Assembly: GCA_015680905.1 (NCBI GenBank)
Contig: CM027377.1
Coordinates: 29,598,501-29,662,500, forward strand
Direction: 5' to 3'
DNA length: 64,000 nt
Origin: Coptis chinensis
Lineage: Eukaryota; Streptophyta; Magnoliopsida; Ranunculales; Ranunculaceae
The notes below the pieces were generated by a model. That model saw only the letters and a program-made list of their open reading frames with translations. It did no database searches and was not told the DNA's origin. Positions within the stretch are counted from its first letter, which is position 1; each line of letters begins with the position of its first letter. Shown here piece after piece: positions 11,878-24,369 of the stretch. The position numbers were made by a program, and so were the translations under genes.

Positions 11878-12727
11878 TCTTGATCTTCTTTGTGATTATG
11901 AATGATGGTGGATGAAGTATTTAAACAATATTCTCCTTTGTTATTTATACTGATACTTCTATTTTTTGATGGGGATGCTGAGGTCATTTTCCTGGGATAA
12001 CCTGGGGGCCTCTAGCATCTAACCAAATTTGTATTTAAGTAGAAATATTTAAATTACTTACTTGTTGAGATTGTGTTTAAAGTTTGCATGCCTGTGATTG
12101 CTTTTATTGCTTTGTGATTTGATGTTCAATGACCTGTGTTGTATGGTAGTAGACTCGACGTCCTGTTGCAATTTGCTAGATCATCTGGTGATTGTAGGTC
12201 ATTAGTGTTTGTGTACGACCTGATATATGCGCTTAGTTTGCACCTAGGCTCCTTTGTGTCCTTAGGTGTATGTAATGATTGAGTCGTTCTTTATGGGGGG
12301 AACCCTTTATTGATTTTTGACAAGTAATTAGCCTTTGAATGACCATTATAGTTGAGTCTGACTTAAATCTTTTTAGGGCCTTAAGTTGACGTGGGGTCCT
12401 TTTGGGGGTCCCCTGGATTGTATTTGTCTGATAATTGGTCTTTGTGTGGCAATTACAGTTGAATCATGTTTAACCCTTATGTTGGTGTTAAGTTGATTGC
12501 GGTCCTTTTGGGGGACCATATATTGAGTTTGATTGATAATTAACTACTGCATGGCAATTATAGTTAAGTTGTGCTCAACTCTGGCGTTGGTGCCAGGTCG
12601 GATATTGTGATACCCCAGATCGGTTTGTGCGTACAAGATGTGCGGTATTTATGTAATGCAAAGATAACATTCATACGCGAAATGCTGGTGAAATTTCATT
12701 CAATTGATTGATATAACTGGAGACATA
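11878..12727 (-). other. Tat-A 3' untranslated region with degenerate tandem repeats
   Basis: No supported ORF. About three imperfect units of roughly 107-110 bp (about 12190-12600) share a TTTTGGGGGNCC core (near 12295, 12400 and 12505), a TGATAATT..C core and a GGCAATTA(T/C)AGTT core. Tandem repeats in the 3' untranslated region are common in the Ogre/Tat group. Confidence 0.55.
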
Positions 12728-12913
12728 TTATTGGTATAAGCGCTTAAGTAGAGTTGTGTTCTAAGGTAGTGGAAGCACATCACCGAGCTGAGTTTTGATC
12801 CAGTACGCTCTATTTCCAACGACTTTATGAATTATGTATGGGCCTTCTCATGTTGGGTCGCCAGCTTTGATATAACTGCTAACGTCTTTTTGAGGACTAG
12901 GTCGCCAGCTTGG
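12728..12913 (-). pseudogene. pol: Integrase C-terminus of Tat-A (3' piece)
   Basis: Translated on the minus strand, this gives AGDLVLKK at the A1 junction, then, after a one-frame change, EGPYIIHKVVGNRAYWI and a TLLKRLYQ end at stop 12728-12730. These are the GDLVLRK and W-EGPY landmarks of the Ty3/gypsy integrase C-terminal (GPY/F) module. The Trp before EGPY is a TGA stop, and a second stop lies near the end. The upstream part is at 42297 and beyond: the codons flanking the 29-kb insertion join in frame if one TSD copy is removed. Confidence 0.82.
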
Positions 12914-14571
12914 TGATATTAGCACTATTCAGTATTTTTAGAACTTTACTTACTACGTGCTAAAACTTATATTTCTTTACTCACATGCTTTATGTGGTAT
13001 ACTCGAGTAAGGGTTTCGTTCCAACTCCTAAGACAAGAATCTATGTAATCAAAACTGAAATCTAACACTTTGGAGAACTTAGTGAGAAGGATTTTTACAA
13101 TGATATGGATTTCTTTTTTTCCTTTTTTTTTGTTTTCTTACAAACTACTTCCTACAATCATTAAGTTGAAATTATTTGATGTTTATGAGAATAATAAAAG
13201 AGATAGAAGATGGGAAAAGGGTCAATCACACTCATGCAAGAATTAGTACATATTCTTAGGACACCAAATCACTACTTCTCTAATCCGTTTTTGGTTCGTA
13301 GGAAACCCAAAACGGACTTGAGTCTTGATCCCTAGCACCATATGCTTATCTCTAAACATAACATGCTAGCATGTGGAGTAAAAATGATATTTCATCTCTG
13401 AAATATCATTCCAACACCTAGTCTCATTTTCTACCGGCCAGACAAGCATAGAATTCTGAATTCTCAAGGTCTCGCGCGCGCGACTAGCCCAGGTGTGAAA
13501 TGGGTTGCGTGCGCGAGTTAGACTAAAGCTCCAAGCTCTACTTTTGGTTAGACTCCGTCATTTTGTGACGGGGTGTCAAAGAAAACCCTAACTTCTACGT
13601 AGTGAGGCTAGATTCCTAAAACATACACTGATCCTCACATGAGCATCCTTAACCCTCCCCCTTGGAGGGTTTTAGCTCATGATCCTTGGATTATTTGAAA
13701 AACTACAAGTTATATATGCTAATGAGAGAGAGGAAGAAGAAAAGAATTCTAAAACACCTGATTTACTTACGAAAATGATGATGTTTTATTCAAGAACTAA
13801 GAATGTTCCCCATTAAAACTATTACAAGCTTTTAACATAAAACAAAAACTAAAACTAAAGACAAGACAAGCAAATGAAAAAGAAAAAAGGAGTTAATGCT
13901 CAAAATCAGCCCCCATACATATGAGAGTTTTCTTCTCTTCATCCCACGTGAAACAACCCCCTTCATTAACTTCCCTCTTATCTCCAAACTAAAACCATTT
14001 TGACACCTTGCATTTTTTCCATTATTAGCACCTAATTCCATCTAACTCCATTAATTTCATGCAAGGTGTCAACTTTGTTCCAATTATTTGCACATTTGTC
14101 ATGACTTGCATGATGACTCATCAAATCTTGCGGGCTTGCATAATGGGTCCACGTGTTGTGTCCAGTGGTTGGCCAGTCTTTTGGTATTTTTACAACTTCC
14201 CGCATTTGCGTAGAGTTCATCGCACTGATCATCTTAGCAGCTCACTTGCCGAATTCGTAGTCTTGGTTCAAGAGATATGAGCTTCGGAAGCTTGTTGTTT
14301 CTGTTCATGTAATCCCATTTCTGACTTGATTCTGTCCTGTTTGAGTATTTGGCCTTTAGTCTGAATTTGTTGGGCTTCATATGAATTAATCAGAAAGCTT
14401 TATGTATACTCCCTATTCCGTGCTTAAATACTGACTTTATCATCATTTTTAAGTTGGTTGCTTCAACCTACAAAAGTACGAAATACGATTAATTCATGAT
14501 TATTAAGCACAAAATTAACCGAAATGTTACGTCTTTACGGGGTTTTATAATACAGTTTTGGGTGCTTATCA
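12914..14571 (-). repeat. A1 3' LTR (1658 bp)
   Basis: Aligns end to end with 40630-42291. Differences are visible about every 10-15 bp near the start, so this insertion looks older than A2. It is bounded by the TSD on the left and the PPT on the right. Confidence 0.93.
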
Positions 14572-14586
14572 CACCACCCCCAAACA
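14572..14586 (-). other. A1 polypurine tract
   Basis: Written on +, CACCACCCCCAAACA directly adjoins the LTR; on the minus strand this is TGTTTGGGGGTGGTG followed by the LTR start TGATAAGCA. The same module sits at the equivalent place in A2. Confidence 0.8.
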
Positions 14587-16284
14587 GCACTTTGCTTGTC
14601 CTCAAGCAAAGAAGAAACATATATACAAATAAGTGGCCAAAATGTGCAGTCCTAAGCTAATTCTCATTTTGCAGAGTGTGGTTGCATTGACCGTATGCAA
14701 CAAGGCCTTAAACTACTAGGAATTCTCTAATGGACGAGTTATAGCCTTGTGAGAGTTTTTCAGAGAAGATACTCACAAACTTCATCTATACTACAATGAC
14801 TCAGTAACAAAAGCTTGTTTCCTAAATTAATCTCAGATATTTATACATCTCCTTAACGGGGAATGAGGATTAATTCCTTTGAAACTCAAGTTAATATGCA
14901 TACAATAATTAAAACATCTACATATGAACATGCATACATTGAACTCTACATTGAAATGTACAAGCAGGGCCGTTTCTGGATCCTTTGGAGAGTTCCCTAA
15001 ATGGGTTCTCACAGGTATGTGTTGAAACACAAATTCGCTCATAATTTTTCCACTCAGGTTTTGCTAACTCCAGTATGCAGTGGGCACATGTTTCCTCACA
15101 TACTCGATGACAGTCAGAGGAGCTGAGGTCGATCAATCACATCTACTACTTAATATCACACCATCCTACTCCTAATTGAGCTAGAGCTCTTTATTAAGTA
15201 TTATGGGGCTTATGTGGTGGTGTAGAAGAAAATGGGAATGGAAAATCTAAAATGACAAGTATGAGAGAATAAAGTCTTCAAGATATTTACACTAGAGAAA
15301 TCCTTGTTTTCTTTTCCTGCTTCTACCTGAGTTTTCCTACTTTGCTCTTAAGCCTTTAGACTTATCATTTTTTTTTTAAATTTATTTATACCTAAGGCCT
15401 AAGAAACATGATTCTATTTTTCTTTCCTGAAACAAGTAATTGACTTTTATTTGGGACAAGTCTTTCTCTTTATTTGTCTACATTTCATCCTATTTTTCAT
15501 ACTCATCATTTAGGTAGGTTATTTTATTTGGGGCAAATAGATGGGTAAGGAATTTTTGGTGAAAGTGAAAGGTTTGATGGAAGATTCAATGGAGTGACTA
15601 GTGGTAAAATTTCTAACATGTATGAATTTTTGGCTATGTCGATCCAAAGACGGCCTAAATTCTCGCCTAGGGTTCGGATGGTGATCTAGTAAGTAGATGC
15701 GTGATTTTCTCTATTCAGAAAAACTACTCATCTATGTCATTACTCACATATCACACATATCTAGGCTTTTTGGTTAGATTCTCACAGGATTGATAGTTTA
15801 AGTAGACTGACCATGGGTTCCAGAAACTTACTGCTATGTACAATCGATGATGCTCAATGCATGAATACTCATGAAAAGATGTAAAAACTATTGTGTACGC
15901 ATTATCTTAAGTTTCTTAAAAACTAATCCTAATTCGAATGCTAATGTGAGATTTCTAGATGATTTTCATCATTGAAAGAGAAACAAGACTTTGTCACTAA
16001 GTACATTCATTAACAAGAAAATAGAAATTATATACAGCCTACAAGTTGCCTAATTTTTGCTACAGGTTTAAAGCACCCCCAAACTAAATGATGCTTAGTC
16101 CTCGAAGTATCAATAGATAAAGAAAGAAATTACCTGAAAACCTAGAGCAAAATTAGGGTTGGATTGCTGGAACAGAAAGTGATTATAACATAATATATTA
16201 TATAGGGATAATCAAAGAAAAACAAGAGCACACTAAATACAACTATATACAGTTAGATATATGTACACAAAGTCCTTCTCAAAT
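14587..16284 (-). other. A1 3' non-coding region with a second PPT-like module
   Basis: No supported ORF. Many blocks are shared with A2 21-22 kb (for example TCGATCCAAAGA(C/G)GGCCTAAATT near 15638 and 21718), showing common ancestry. A second PPT-like CACCCCCAAAC at 16074-16084, followed by a CTTAGTCCTCGAAGTAT stretch, mirrors the terminal module. Confidence 0.6.
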
Positions 16285-17235
16285 TTAACATCTAGTAGGT
16301 CCTGATGTTCTGGCATCTTCATGAGTGAAATGTATTTTCTTAGCATCGCGCCAAAAGATAATGATTTGCCAAATGGTGCTCCATTTTTGTTCTCTGGATT
16401 CGTTCAAATGTGCCAACATTTTCTCATCGTTCGGGTAACAACGAACATGTCTCAAGTACCGCGAAGGACGTCGCCATTGCCTAAACCTTAATGAATGAAT
16501 TATCCTGTTCGTCGGGCACATAGAATCTACCTTGACCCAGTCATGAAAAGTAGCTAAAAAATATGGAAAATGTGTCCTCATAATTTGGCAAGTGGTTACA
16601 GATAAAAGTATATACTGATCCCGAATAGTACGAGCTCGTTTCAGATTGGAGATAACACAGTTTAAGATATCAAACAATATATGACCTTGAGCAAGTGCAT
16701 TAAATACTACACAGGCAGCATCATTGGCAGTAGAAAAATGTCAATCTCCCATGATGTTCAGCAGGACAAACAACATTGCATTCCCCACGTTCATGGTCAT
16801 GCTTGCTAATGGAATGGTGATGTCTGGCCATCTGCCAAGTTCAGCTCCTTCTTCTTTAATTTCTAGACCATCACCGTATGTTGCACGAAAAGCAGGCCAT
16901 GAAAAGGAACGGGTAGAGTTGTGAAAGATGTATGGCAATGTTGCGACCGGCTCATGATAGGGAAGATCCAAAGTTGGGGCAAGCATTGGCTCAAAAAAGA
17001 TATGGTGTGTGCCACCAACTTGGATTGTGAACATGTCTAAGAAGAAGCCGTGAGCATGGTTGAATGCTGGTGTGTCTTCCATATTAGCATAAAAGTATGC
17101 AGCCAAGCTTGGAGAATAATTTTGGTAAGGTTGAAGTACTAGGGAAGACCACCCGATGTTGGTGATGTAGTCATGGAAGTAAAGGCCATAAGTACTGGAA
17201 TCCATCATAGCCTGGAAGGATTGCTCAAGAATGAT
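16285..17235 (-). pseudogene. ORF-b of A1: 'plant transposon protein'-like
   Basis: About 310 codons read with one internal TGA (16738-16740). An EQSF...TYG..F...I..IGW segment, then YSP.LAAYFYANM, then a long C-terminal part. It aligns along its length with A2 22438-23458: EQSF, TYG, the GW pair, YSP.L.YFY, the MN.G..M...LNI.G block and NDA. The TGA sits where A2 has Trp (GEWRF), so it is a TGG-to-TGA change. The GW...FY pattern resembles the domain called 'putative plant transposon protein'; I recall it only by pattern. There is no transposase triad and no clear signal peptide. It occupies the usual env-like position of Athila. Confidence 0.6.
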
Positions 17236-17411
17236 TTACGGAGTTGCCTTGCTTGATGAAGATGATCTTTGATGGAGAAGAACGAGGGGTAAGGCAAAAA
17301 TGCCTGACAGACTATCAATCAGTGTGAGGATACGTCCAAAATGAAGTAGCCACATTACGTAAAGCAATGTGAGAGTCCTATTAGAAGGAAATCAAGTATG
17401 TCTCCCACGCC

Positions 17412-18098
17412 TAGTGGTGTCAAATGGGCTGGGCCGGGCCAGCCCGACCCTCAAACAATGAAGCCCTCATGCTTTGAGGGCCGGGCCTGCCCTACCCTCA
17501 TTTACTTCGAGGGCCGGGTCGGGTCGGGCTAATACTTAAATCTCGAAGCCTTTACCCGCCCCTCAACCCTCTTGAGAGGGCTTGAAGGGCCGGGCTTGAG
17601 GGCCAAACGTGAGGGCCGGATACTATGTTATACATTTGATTTACAAAATAAATTTAGAAACATTAGTTAAAAATGATAAAATTGAATGCACTTCACAATT
17701 AAACCTTCAAACTATTAAAAAAACTTGTTAAAGTTGTATTAGTCAATTAAGATCAATTAAATTCATTTCATAAAATATTATAATGAAATTATAAGGTTGG
17801 CAAACTTAATAGATAAACGTTTTTTTAAGTGATTTTTAGCATATTAATGTTAAAATGAAATATATTGTAAATGTTTTTATTAAAATATATGTAATAAATG
17901 TTGAGGGCCTAATGAGGGCCGGGCTTAAGGGAGGGCTTAAGTTTCGAAGTCTAGGCCCTTACCCTCCCCTCAAAGGCTTGAGGGCCGGGTCGGCCCAGCC
18001 CACGAATGTGTGAGGGCCTCATTTTGAGGGCTTTTTCGGCCTATGGGCCGGGTTGGGGTGGGCGGGCTAAGGGTTTGAGGGCCATTTTGACACCCCTA
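17412..18098. mobile_element. hAT-type non-autonomous DNA transposon (687 bp)
   Basis: TIRs TAGTGGTGTCAAATGGGC and, on the other strand, TAGGGGTGTCAAAATGGCC, flanked by a perfect 8-bp TSD CCCACGCC (17404-17411 and 18099-18106). The subterminal regions are packed with GGGCCGGGC/GAGGGCC motifs in both orientations; the centre (17630-17900) is AT-rich and non-coding. The GGGGTGTCAAAATGG-type TIR and 8-bp TSD are typical of plant hAT elements. Confidence 0.92.
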
Positions 18099-18106
18099 CC
18101 CACGCC

Positions 18107-18492
18107 CGATGGATAAGGATATGTATGAAGAAAAGTGTCCAATAAAGTATGACTTGATGGATGACAGAGTATGGAAAAAGATAAACCCTTCCTGTAATCA
18201 AATTTAAAATAACAGGTTAAAATTTGATTATAGGATATTAATAAAAACTTGAATTATGACAACCTTAGTAGGCCTTGCTTACAAAAGAAGACACAAAGAT
18301 AACAACAATTTTTTTATTATTTGAGCACACGACGAAAACTTAATTATATATTGATGAAAACTTAATATATATATATATATATATTTGAAATGGAAATCAT
18401 GGATCACGATAATGATGATGATGGGGATACAGATAGTGCACAACACTGTTTAGTTCATCAATTTGTTGGCCTTACAGAAGTTGAATGGCCCC
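18107..18492 (-). other. A1 spacer between ORF-a and ORF-b
   Basis: AT-rich, with a (TA)n run near 18366-18384 and no supported ORF. Confidence 0.5.
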
Positions 18493-19055
18493 CTAGTTGG
18501 CAAATAGCGTAGTTTGATTTTCCATTAGGAGAGCGTGATTTTCCAAGGACTGAGATTGACTTTCCAAGATTTCCTCCTGTTCAACATCGTGCATTGCTTG
18601 ACGTTCCTGGAAATCCAGAAAACTTTTGATGATGATTTCCTGGCGTGCGTGTGGTTCCCGCATACCTTGATGAAGAAAATGAATGCCTTCCATAGGATTA
18701 AAAATGTTCTGCATGACATTTTCATCAAAGAAATGTTTAGATATTGATCTTTAGTCTTCTTGTTCATCTGTCAGAGTATCTAGAGTCCAAAAACCACTGG
18801 CGCATTCTGTGTGAATTATAGTAAGGCCCACTTTTTGAAGAGGTATTTCTGGATAAACTGCTGGATAACCCCAAAGCAACATAATTTTTGTGACTAGAGT
18901 AGGCAAAGGTGCTAACCATTATTTATGTCTGGTGATCGAGTTCCAGAGATATTGGATTATGCAAAAGTCATCCCTTTGATTCTGTATAATCCAAAGTAGG
19001 TGGAGTTGAGGTTTTGTCACTTCAGATGATGATGATATGATGTACCTGCCACATT
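18493..19055 (-). pseudogene. ORF-a of A1, C-terminal part (split by A2)
   Basis: Continues, in the same frame, the ORF at 31795-32219 if A2 and one TSD copy are removed. Segments read IIQNQRDDFCII.YLWNSITRHK, then WGYPAVYPEIPLQK, then a Gln/Glu-rich, probably coiled-coil tail (RQAMHDVEQEEILESQSQSL) ending at stop 18493. Two in-frame TAA codons interrupt it. Function unknown; N-terminal similarity to the 'plant transposon protein' pattern is described under 31795-32219. Confidence 0.55.
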
Positions 19056-19060
19056 GTGTC

Positions 19061-20603
19061 TGATAATTCTCTAAAACGCTAGTTTTACCAATGAATAAAG
19101 CTCGCGAGAACTCTAACCACTAGTAAAACTAAAATAAAATTGTTTGCTATTAAGCTTTATCAAAGATTCTACTCTCAATCCTATTGAAATATAGTGGAGT
19201 AAATGATTCGTTCCACTCCTAGTTCTTTAGCATGAGATGTTTCATAACCTAATCAATCTTATCTAAAGTCTATGAGAGTGAGAGATTTACGACTTATACT
19301 ACGATGCAAATACGCATAACAAGATACTAACTATAATTGATTCAAACTACGGAAATACTACGTTGATTCTATAATAAGGAATTAGGGGGGATTGATTCCA
19401 CCTTAATTCAACTTAATTTACTAACGACGAATCGTCGTAATCCGAATTGAACTGCTTCGCAGAACAATTGGTTCATCCTAATCCCTAATTATACATGGCA
19501 TTTCTACCAATTCATAACTAGCATGTGAACGATCAAACCCATTCTCATGGTGAACTAATCGTTTCTAGAGTGGAAAGGAATTTACGACTACTCTACGCTA
19601 ATCGAGAATCAAGCTTTCATCAAGGCTTCTCAACCCTCTCTAATGGAGGTTTAGCCGAGAATCATTACGCTATCGTTTCCGTATGAAATTGAATACGACA
19701 TAATAGAAAGATTCTAACTTTATGCAATTTAACTAAACAATAATCCAACCCAAAATCAATAACTACGAAATGAATAACAAACATTAAATGAAATTAGATC
19801 TAACAAATTTAACTGACAAAATCGAATTTGATCAATAATAAACTATTTTATTTATCTAATCAAGCAATAACAATATTCAATACTCTAATTAAAACAAGAA
19901 TAACAACTAAGAGTAAATTTAACTTCGATATTGATGCTAAGGGTAAAACTTCGAAATGGCTAGTCTAATTAAAACTAGATCTATAAGCTATTCTAATGGC
20001 TACATTTGATCCTAAGCTACTCTATATCCTCAGAGTTAAGTCTTCTTTGTTGATATGGAGGAAATCAGATCCAAAATCGTGCATGGGCTTGGAGCCATGT
20101 TTTGGGCTGGAAAATCGGGCCCAAAGCCCAATTTCTTCAGTCCAAAAAGGGCTCTTCAGTTGGATTCGGCTTCAAAAGGCTTTTAGTCCACTTCTACTCC
20201 TCTGATTGGGCCAAAACTTGGACCATTGGAAAGCTCTTTCCGAGCCGGTCGTTTTGACATAAGGTAGGCCCAATTCCAAGGTCTGAGTCCAAAGATACGA
20301 TCTTCGAAAGTTCTACTGACTTTGTGCACTGTTTATGCCCGCGTGGACTTTGACTTTCAGCTTTTGACCAGGCTTTACAAAGGCTTTTTCTCCTTGAATC
20401 TCAGCCTTTAATCATAGAACTTCTTAGCAACCAACCCTTGCTCCTTTATCTCGCCAAAGTGGCACAATTCTGCACATAATTGACTTTACTGCCTGAAATA
20501 CATAAAAACACGTAATCAGCATTAACTCTTATTTATTACTCGCATAATTGGTCTAAAAGTATGATTGTTAAGGGGTTAAAACTACAGTTTTTGGCTCTTA
20601 TCA
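19061..20603 (-). repeat. A2 3' LTR (1543 bp)
   Basis: Matches 30257-31789 with few differences. The short ORF near 19996 is present in both LTR copies and is not a gene. Confidence 0.94.
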
Positions 20604-20617
20604 AACCACCCCCAAAC
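20604..20617 (-). other. A2 polypurine tract
   Basis: AACCACCCCCAAAC on + directly adjoins the LTR; minus strand GTTTGGGGGTGGTT then TGATAAGAGCC. Confidence 0.8.
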
Positions 20618-22437
20618 AGCATTTTGCTTATCCTCAAGCAAATATGAGAAATTAGAATAAATGACCAAAAATGGAGTTCTAACTACTCTCGTTTCGCCGA
20701 GTGCGATTGCATTGACCATATGCAACGAGGCCTTAAACCACTAGGAATTCCCTAGTGGACGAGTTATAGCCTCGTGAGAGTTTTCCAGTGAAGATACTCA
20801 CAAACTTCATCTATACTACAACGACTATGAAATAAAACTATTGTTTCCTTATTTATGCCTCAATTATCTATACATCTCACTAGCAATGAATACAAAATAA
20901 TCAAGTCGAAACTTAAACTAATATATGCATAATAATCAATCATCTATGAATAAACATATATACAATGAGTAATACTATGAAATGCAGTAACAGGTTCATT
21001 TCTGAAAACTTGGAATAGCGTCCTTAAGTAGGTTCTCACATATAAGTCAAGATACAAACACTCTGATTTTCCCGCTCAAGTTTCGCTACTCTAGTGTGCA
21101 GTGGGCACACTTTACCTTACAATCTCAATGACACACAAGGAAGTCGGAGTCGATCAAACACATCTGCCACTTACTATCATACTAACTTATTCCTAATTGA
21201 GCTAGAGGTCTTTATTAGGTGTTGCGGGGATTAGGAGATGGTTTAAGAAGAAAAGAAATGGATATTCGAAAAGGACAAGTCTGAGATAATAGAGTCTTCA
21301 TATTATGTAACTAGAGAAAACCTTGTTATTTCCTTTTGCTTCAACACTTTGTTCCCTCCTTAGCCATATTTTTCTTTTTCTTTGGCTTTTGACTCCCTTT
21401 TATTCTATTTTTGGAGTTTTTATTTATTTCTATTTTTATTTTTATTTTTATTTTTTATTTTTTCCTTTTCTTTGGATGGAAACTTCTTTTCTTTTTCTTT
21501 TCTGAAGCAGCTACTAATTTTTGTTTACACAAGTTTTTCTCTTCTTCTTTCTTCACTCATTCTATTCTCAGACTTATTCTAAATTGGGTAGGTTAATTTT
21601 TTTATTTTGTTTTGTTTTTTGTAACAGGGTAAAGGATTTGTAGTTTATGAAAGGCTAAAGAAAGGCTCAGAGGGTTGACTAGAGGAAAATAATTTATAGG
21701 TTTGAATTTCTGGCTATATCGATCCAAAGAGGGCCTAAATTCTCGCTTAGGATATGGTTTAGTGATCAAGCAAGTGGACGTGTGATTTCTCTATCCGGAT
21801 TTTACTTCTCCCTTGTGTCATTTCTCAAATGTTTCACTCATATAAGGCTTTAGGCTATATTCTCACAGGGTTTGTAGAATAAGTACTCTAGCCTAGATTT
21901 CAAAACTTACTGCCAAACAATCATAGATACTCATGTAATATATTTATAGATAGATGCAAAGATTATTACCTACATATTAACCTAAGTTTCTAAAAACTAT
22001 TCTAATGCAAAAGCTACGTGCGACTTCTAGATTATTAAGAGCATAGAGAAAGAAAACAATACCAATATTCATAAGTGTATAGCATAAACTTTTTTATTTA
22101 TATTTTTGAATTTTTGAAATTTTACTAGAAAACAAGTGCATATTATACATATCTATATCCTAACAGATGTCTTAATTACAAGTGTTTCTATGCCCACCCC
22201 CAAACAAGAAATGTGCTTTGTCCTCAAAGTATTTAAATAGATAGGGTAGGAAAAATACCATGGAAACGCGTGAAATTCTGGAACATCTACAAAACCAGGT
22301 TATGACATATTAATATAGAAAAGAAAACTGACACCACTCTGTAAGAGTTCCACCCATTATGGGGTTAACAAAAATTAAATTGCTTAGGACATAAGCAGAC
22401 ACTAACTGTAACTAAAAACTTACCTTATCTCCCGCTT
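20618..22437 (-). other. A2 3' non-coding region
   Basis: No supported ORF; a T-rich stretch at 21360-21620 gives chance ORFs. Blocks shared with A1 14.6-16.2 kb (for example CTCACAAACTTCATCTATAC, 20798-20817) show shared descent. A second PPT-like module, CCACCCCCAAAC (22195-22206), is followed by GTGCTTTGTCCTCAAAGTAT. Confidence 0.6.
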
Positions 22438-23458
22438 TTATTTATCATTCTCCTCATCCTCTCCTTCTATAAAGAAGTAAGGTTCCTTCACGTCCTGCCA
22501 TGCCATGATAACTTGCCAGGCTTCCCACCATTTATCATCTATTATTGCCAACCTATTAAGCGATACTTGGTCTGACGGGGTGTAGGGTGCAACCTGATGA
22601 GGTTGTATCCTCCACCCTTGCCAAGTCATTGCACGGAAAGATCGAATAATACTATTGGTAGGTCGCACAATGTGTCGACCGTAATCTAATCCGTGAAACG
22701 TGTACAAAAAATAGGGAAGAAACATAGCATAATACGGGAAATTAGAACAGGTATAAGAAGGTACTTATGCCTCGTGTTATGGGCTCGTGCTAAACTAGAC
22801 ATCAAGATTCTGGAAAGGTCATAGAACATACGTCCCGTGGCTAAAGCAAGGAAGACGGTGCAAGTGGCATCATTCACAGAAGAAAAACGCCATTCCCCTA
22901 AAATGTTTAGCATGATCCAAAACATAACAGTTCCTATGTTCATGGACAGGCTACCAAAGGCGACGTTATATTCCCCTTGGTCCTCAATACGGAAAATGCC
23001 TGCCCCATAAGCCTCATGCAAAAACTCGTATACATATTATCTACCCAATAGCACCACGGGTCTTGTATTTTAGCTCGCATAGCAAGTCCAAGAACAAATG
23101 CTAGCAAAAACCTGGTAATTTCCATTGGTTCATTGTCAATGTTGATGGAGAACACTTGTTCTCCATCCGGTCTCTCAAAGAACATGCTATTATCATAGAA
23201 ATAATATGCAAGTGTTGGAGAATAAAGTTCATCAGGTCTTACCATTAGCGATTCCCAGCCTACGTGTGTGATCACCTCGCGAAACCAAGCACCATAAGTG
23301 GTGCTTTGGAACAAATCTTCGAAAGACTGTTCCGGTATTATCGTTGGAGATGTCATCTCAAAACTAAGCTCTGGAACAGCTGCAAATGATCCGGGAACAA
23401 CCCGCAGAAAACTGGAAATTTTTGTGTATACGGAGGTCAGGGCACAGGTGCGCTTCAC
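22438..23458 (-). pseudogene. ORF-b of A2: 'plant transposon protein'-like, two frameshifts
   Basis: Three overlapping frame segments (23458-22940, 23021-22686, 22725-22438) form one homologue of A1 ORF-b. The likely start is the Met of MTSPTIIPEQSF (near 23360) rather than the first ATG. Conserved blocks: EQSFEDLF..TTYG, ITHVGWESL, ELYSPTLAYYFY, SMNIGTVMFWIMLNILGEW, SSVNDAT, RHKYLLIPVLISRIM. Several hydrophobic stretches (LLAFVLGLAM, IMLNIL, LLIPVLISRIMLCFF) could be membrane-like, but no signal peptide is seen. It lies just upstream of the 3' region, as in A1. Confidence 0.6.
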
Positions 23459-24369
23459 GTGGGCGCAAGTGCGCTCTGATGATTTTCGAGTTACAGTACT
23501 CTAAGCACAGGTGTGCTATGTCTAGGGCGCAGGTGTGCTTTGACTAGAATTTCTGACAGTGCTTAAGGTGCAGGTGCGCTCCGAGCTGCTGAGTTGTGAA
23601 AATGGTGAAGAACAAATGGGAAACGATGGAGTGAAAGGTGAGAGATGGATGTGAATTGTAGTGTAGGTTGTGAGTGTAGAATGAATGAAGTTTTTATAGG
23701 TTTTAAATTGTTAAAACGAATCGGGAAGTTGCCAAAAAGCGTTAAGGCAATTTTCCGGAAATAATAAAATTTCCAAACCCTAAAACGGAAACAAATCATA
23801 TTCTTGATTCTAAAACAACCCCTAATATCTTTTAGGTTGAATTTAGGATAGAAACTGCCTAACTTCTCTAGATTTCATCCTATCCAATATATATTCATAG
23901 ATATGCCCATATCGGCAATATTTTCAACCCCTACTCCAAAACAACTTCTAAACTTGATGATCATATACAAATCATGGTAGAATAAATAATAACCACCCCC
24001 CAAACAATTTGGGAAGGTGGGATCCATAATAACAACCACGCACAATTTGAAAAGAACCACATTATATTAATATTGGCATTCAAACAACTTTTCACTACAA
24101 AATTCAAATTTAACTACGGAATTCATAAACTTTACATCGAAAGGAAATAAAAACCATTAAAACTACAAATAAAATATCATCAACCTATACAATCCCTAAA
24201 CACGTCTGCTGCTTGTAGCGGATGGCACACGCTCAGGAGATGGTTCCTGAGCTCTCGATGGGTCATTGCCCTTCGTCTTTCGGCGACGACGCTCGTGCCT
24301 CACAGCTGTATCCTCAGAAGAACTCCCGTGGGGTGGGAAGCATGCAAGCATATCGGCGCGAAATTGGCA
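23459..24369 (-). other. A2 spacer between ORF-a and ORF-b
   Basis: AT-rich, no supported ORF. A CCACCCCCCAAAC run at 23992-24004 resembles the PPT core a third time. Confidence 0.5.

Noticed and set aside
13124-14571. Possible gene in the repeat around 13-14.5 kb
   Set aside because: The whole block is an LTR duplicated at 40630-42291.
19996-20205. ORF of 69 codons (also at 31179-31388)
   Set aside because: It lies inside the A2 LTR and appears twice only because LTRs are paired; no domain and no codon signal.
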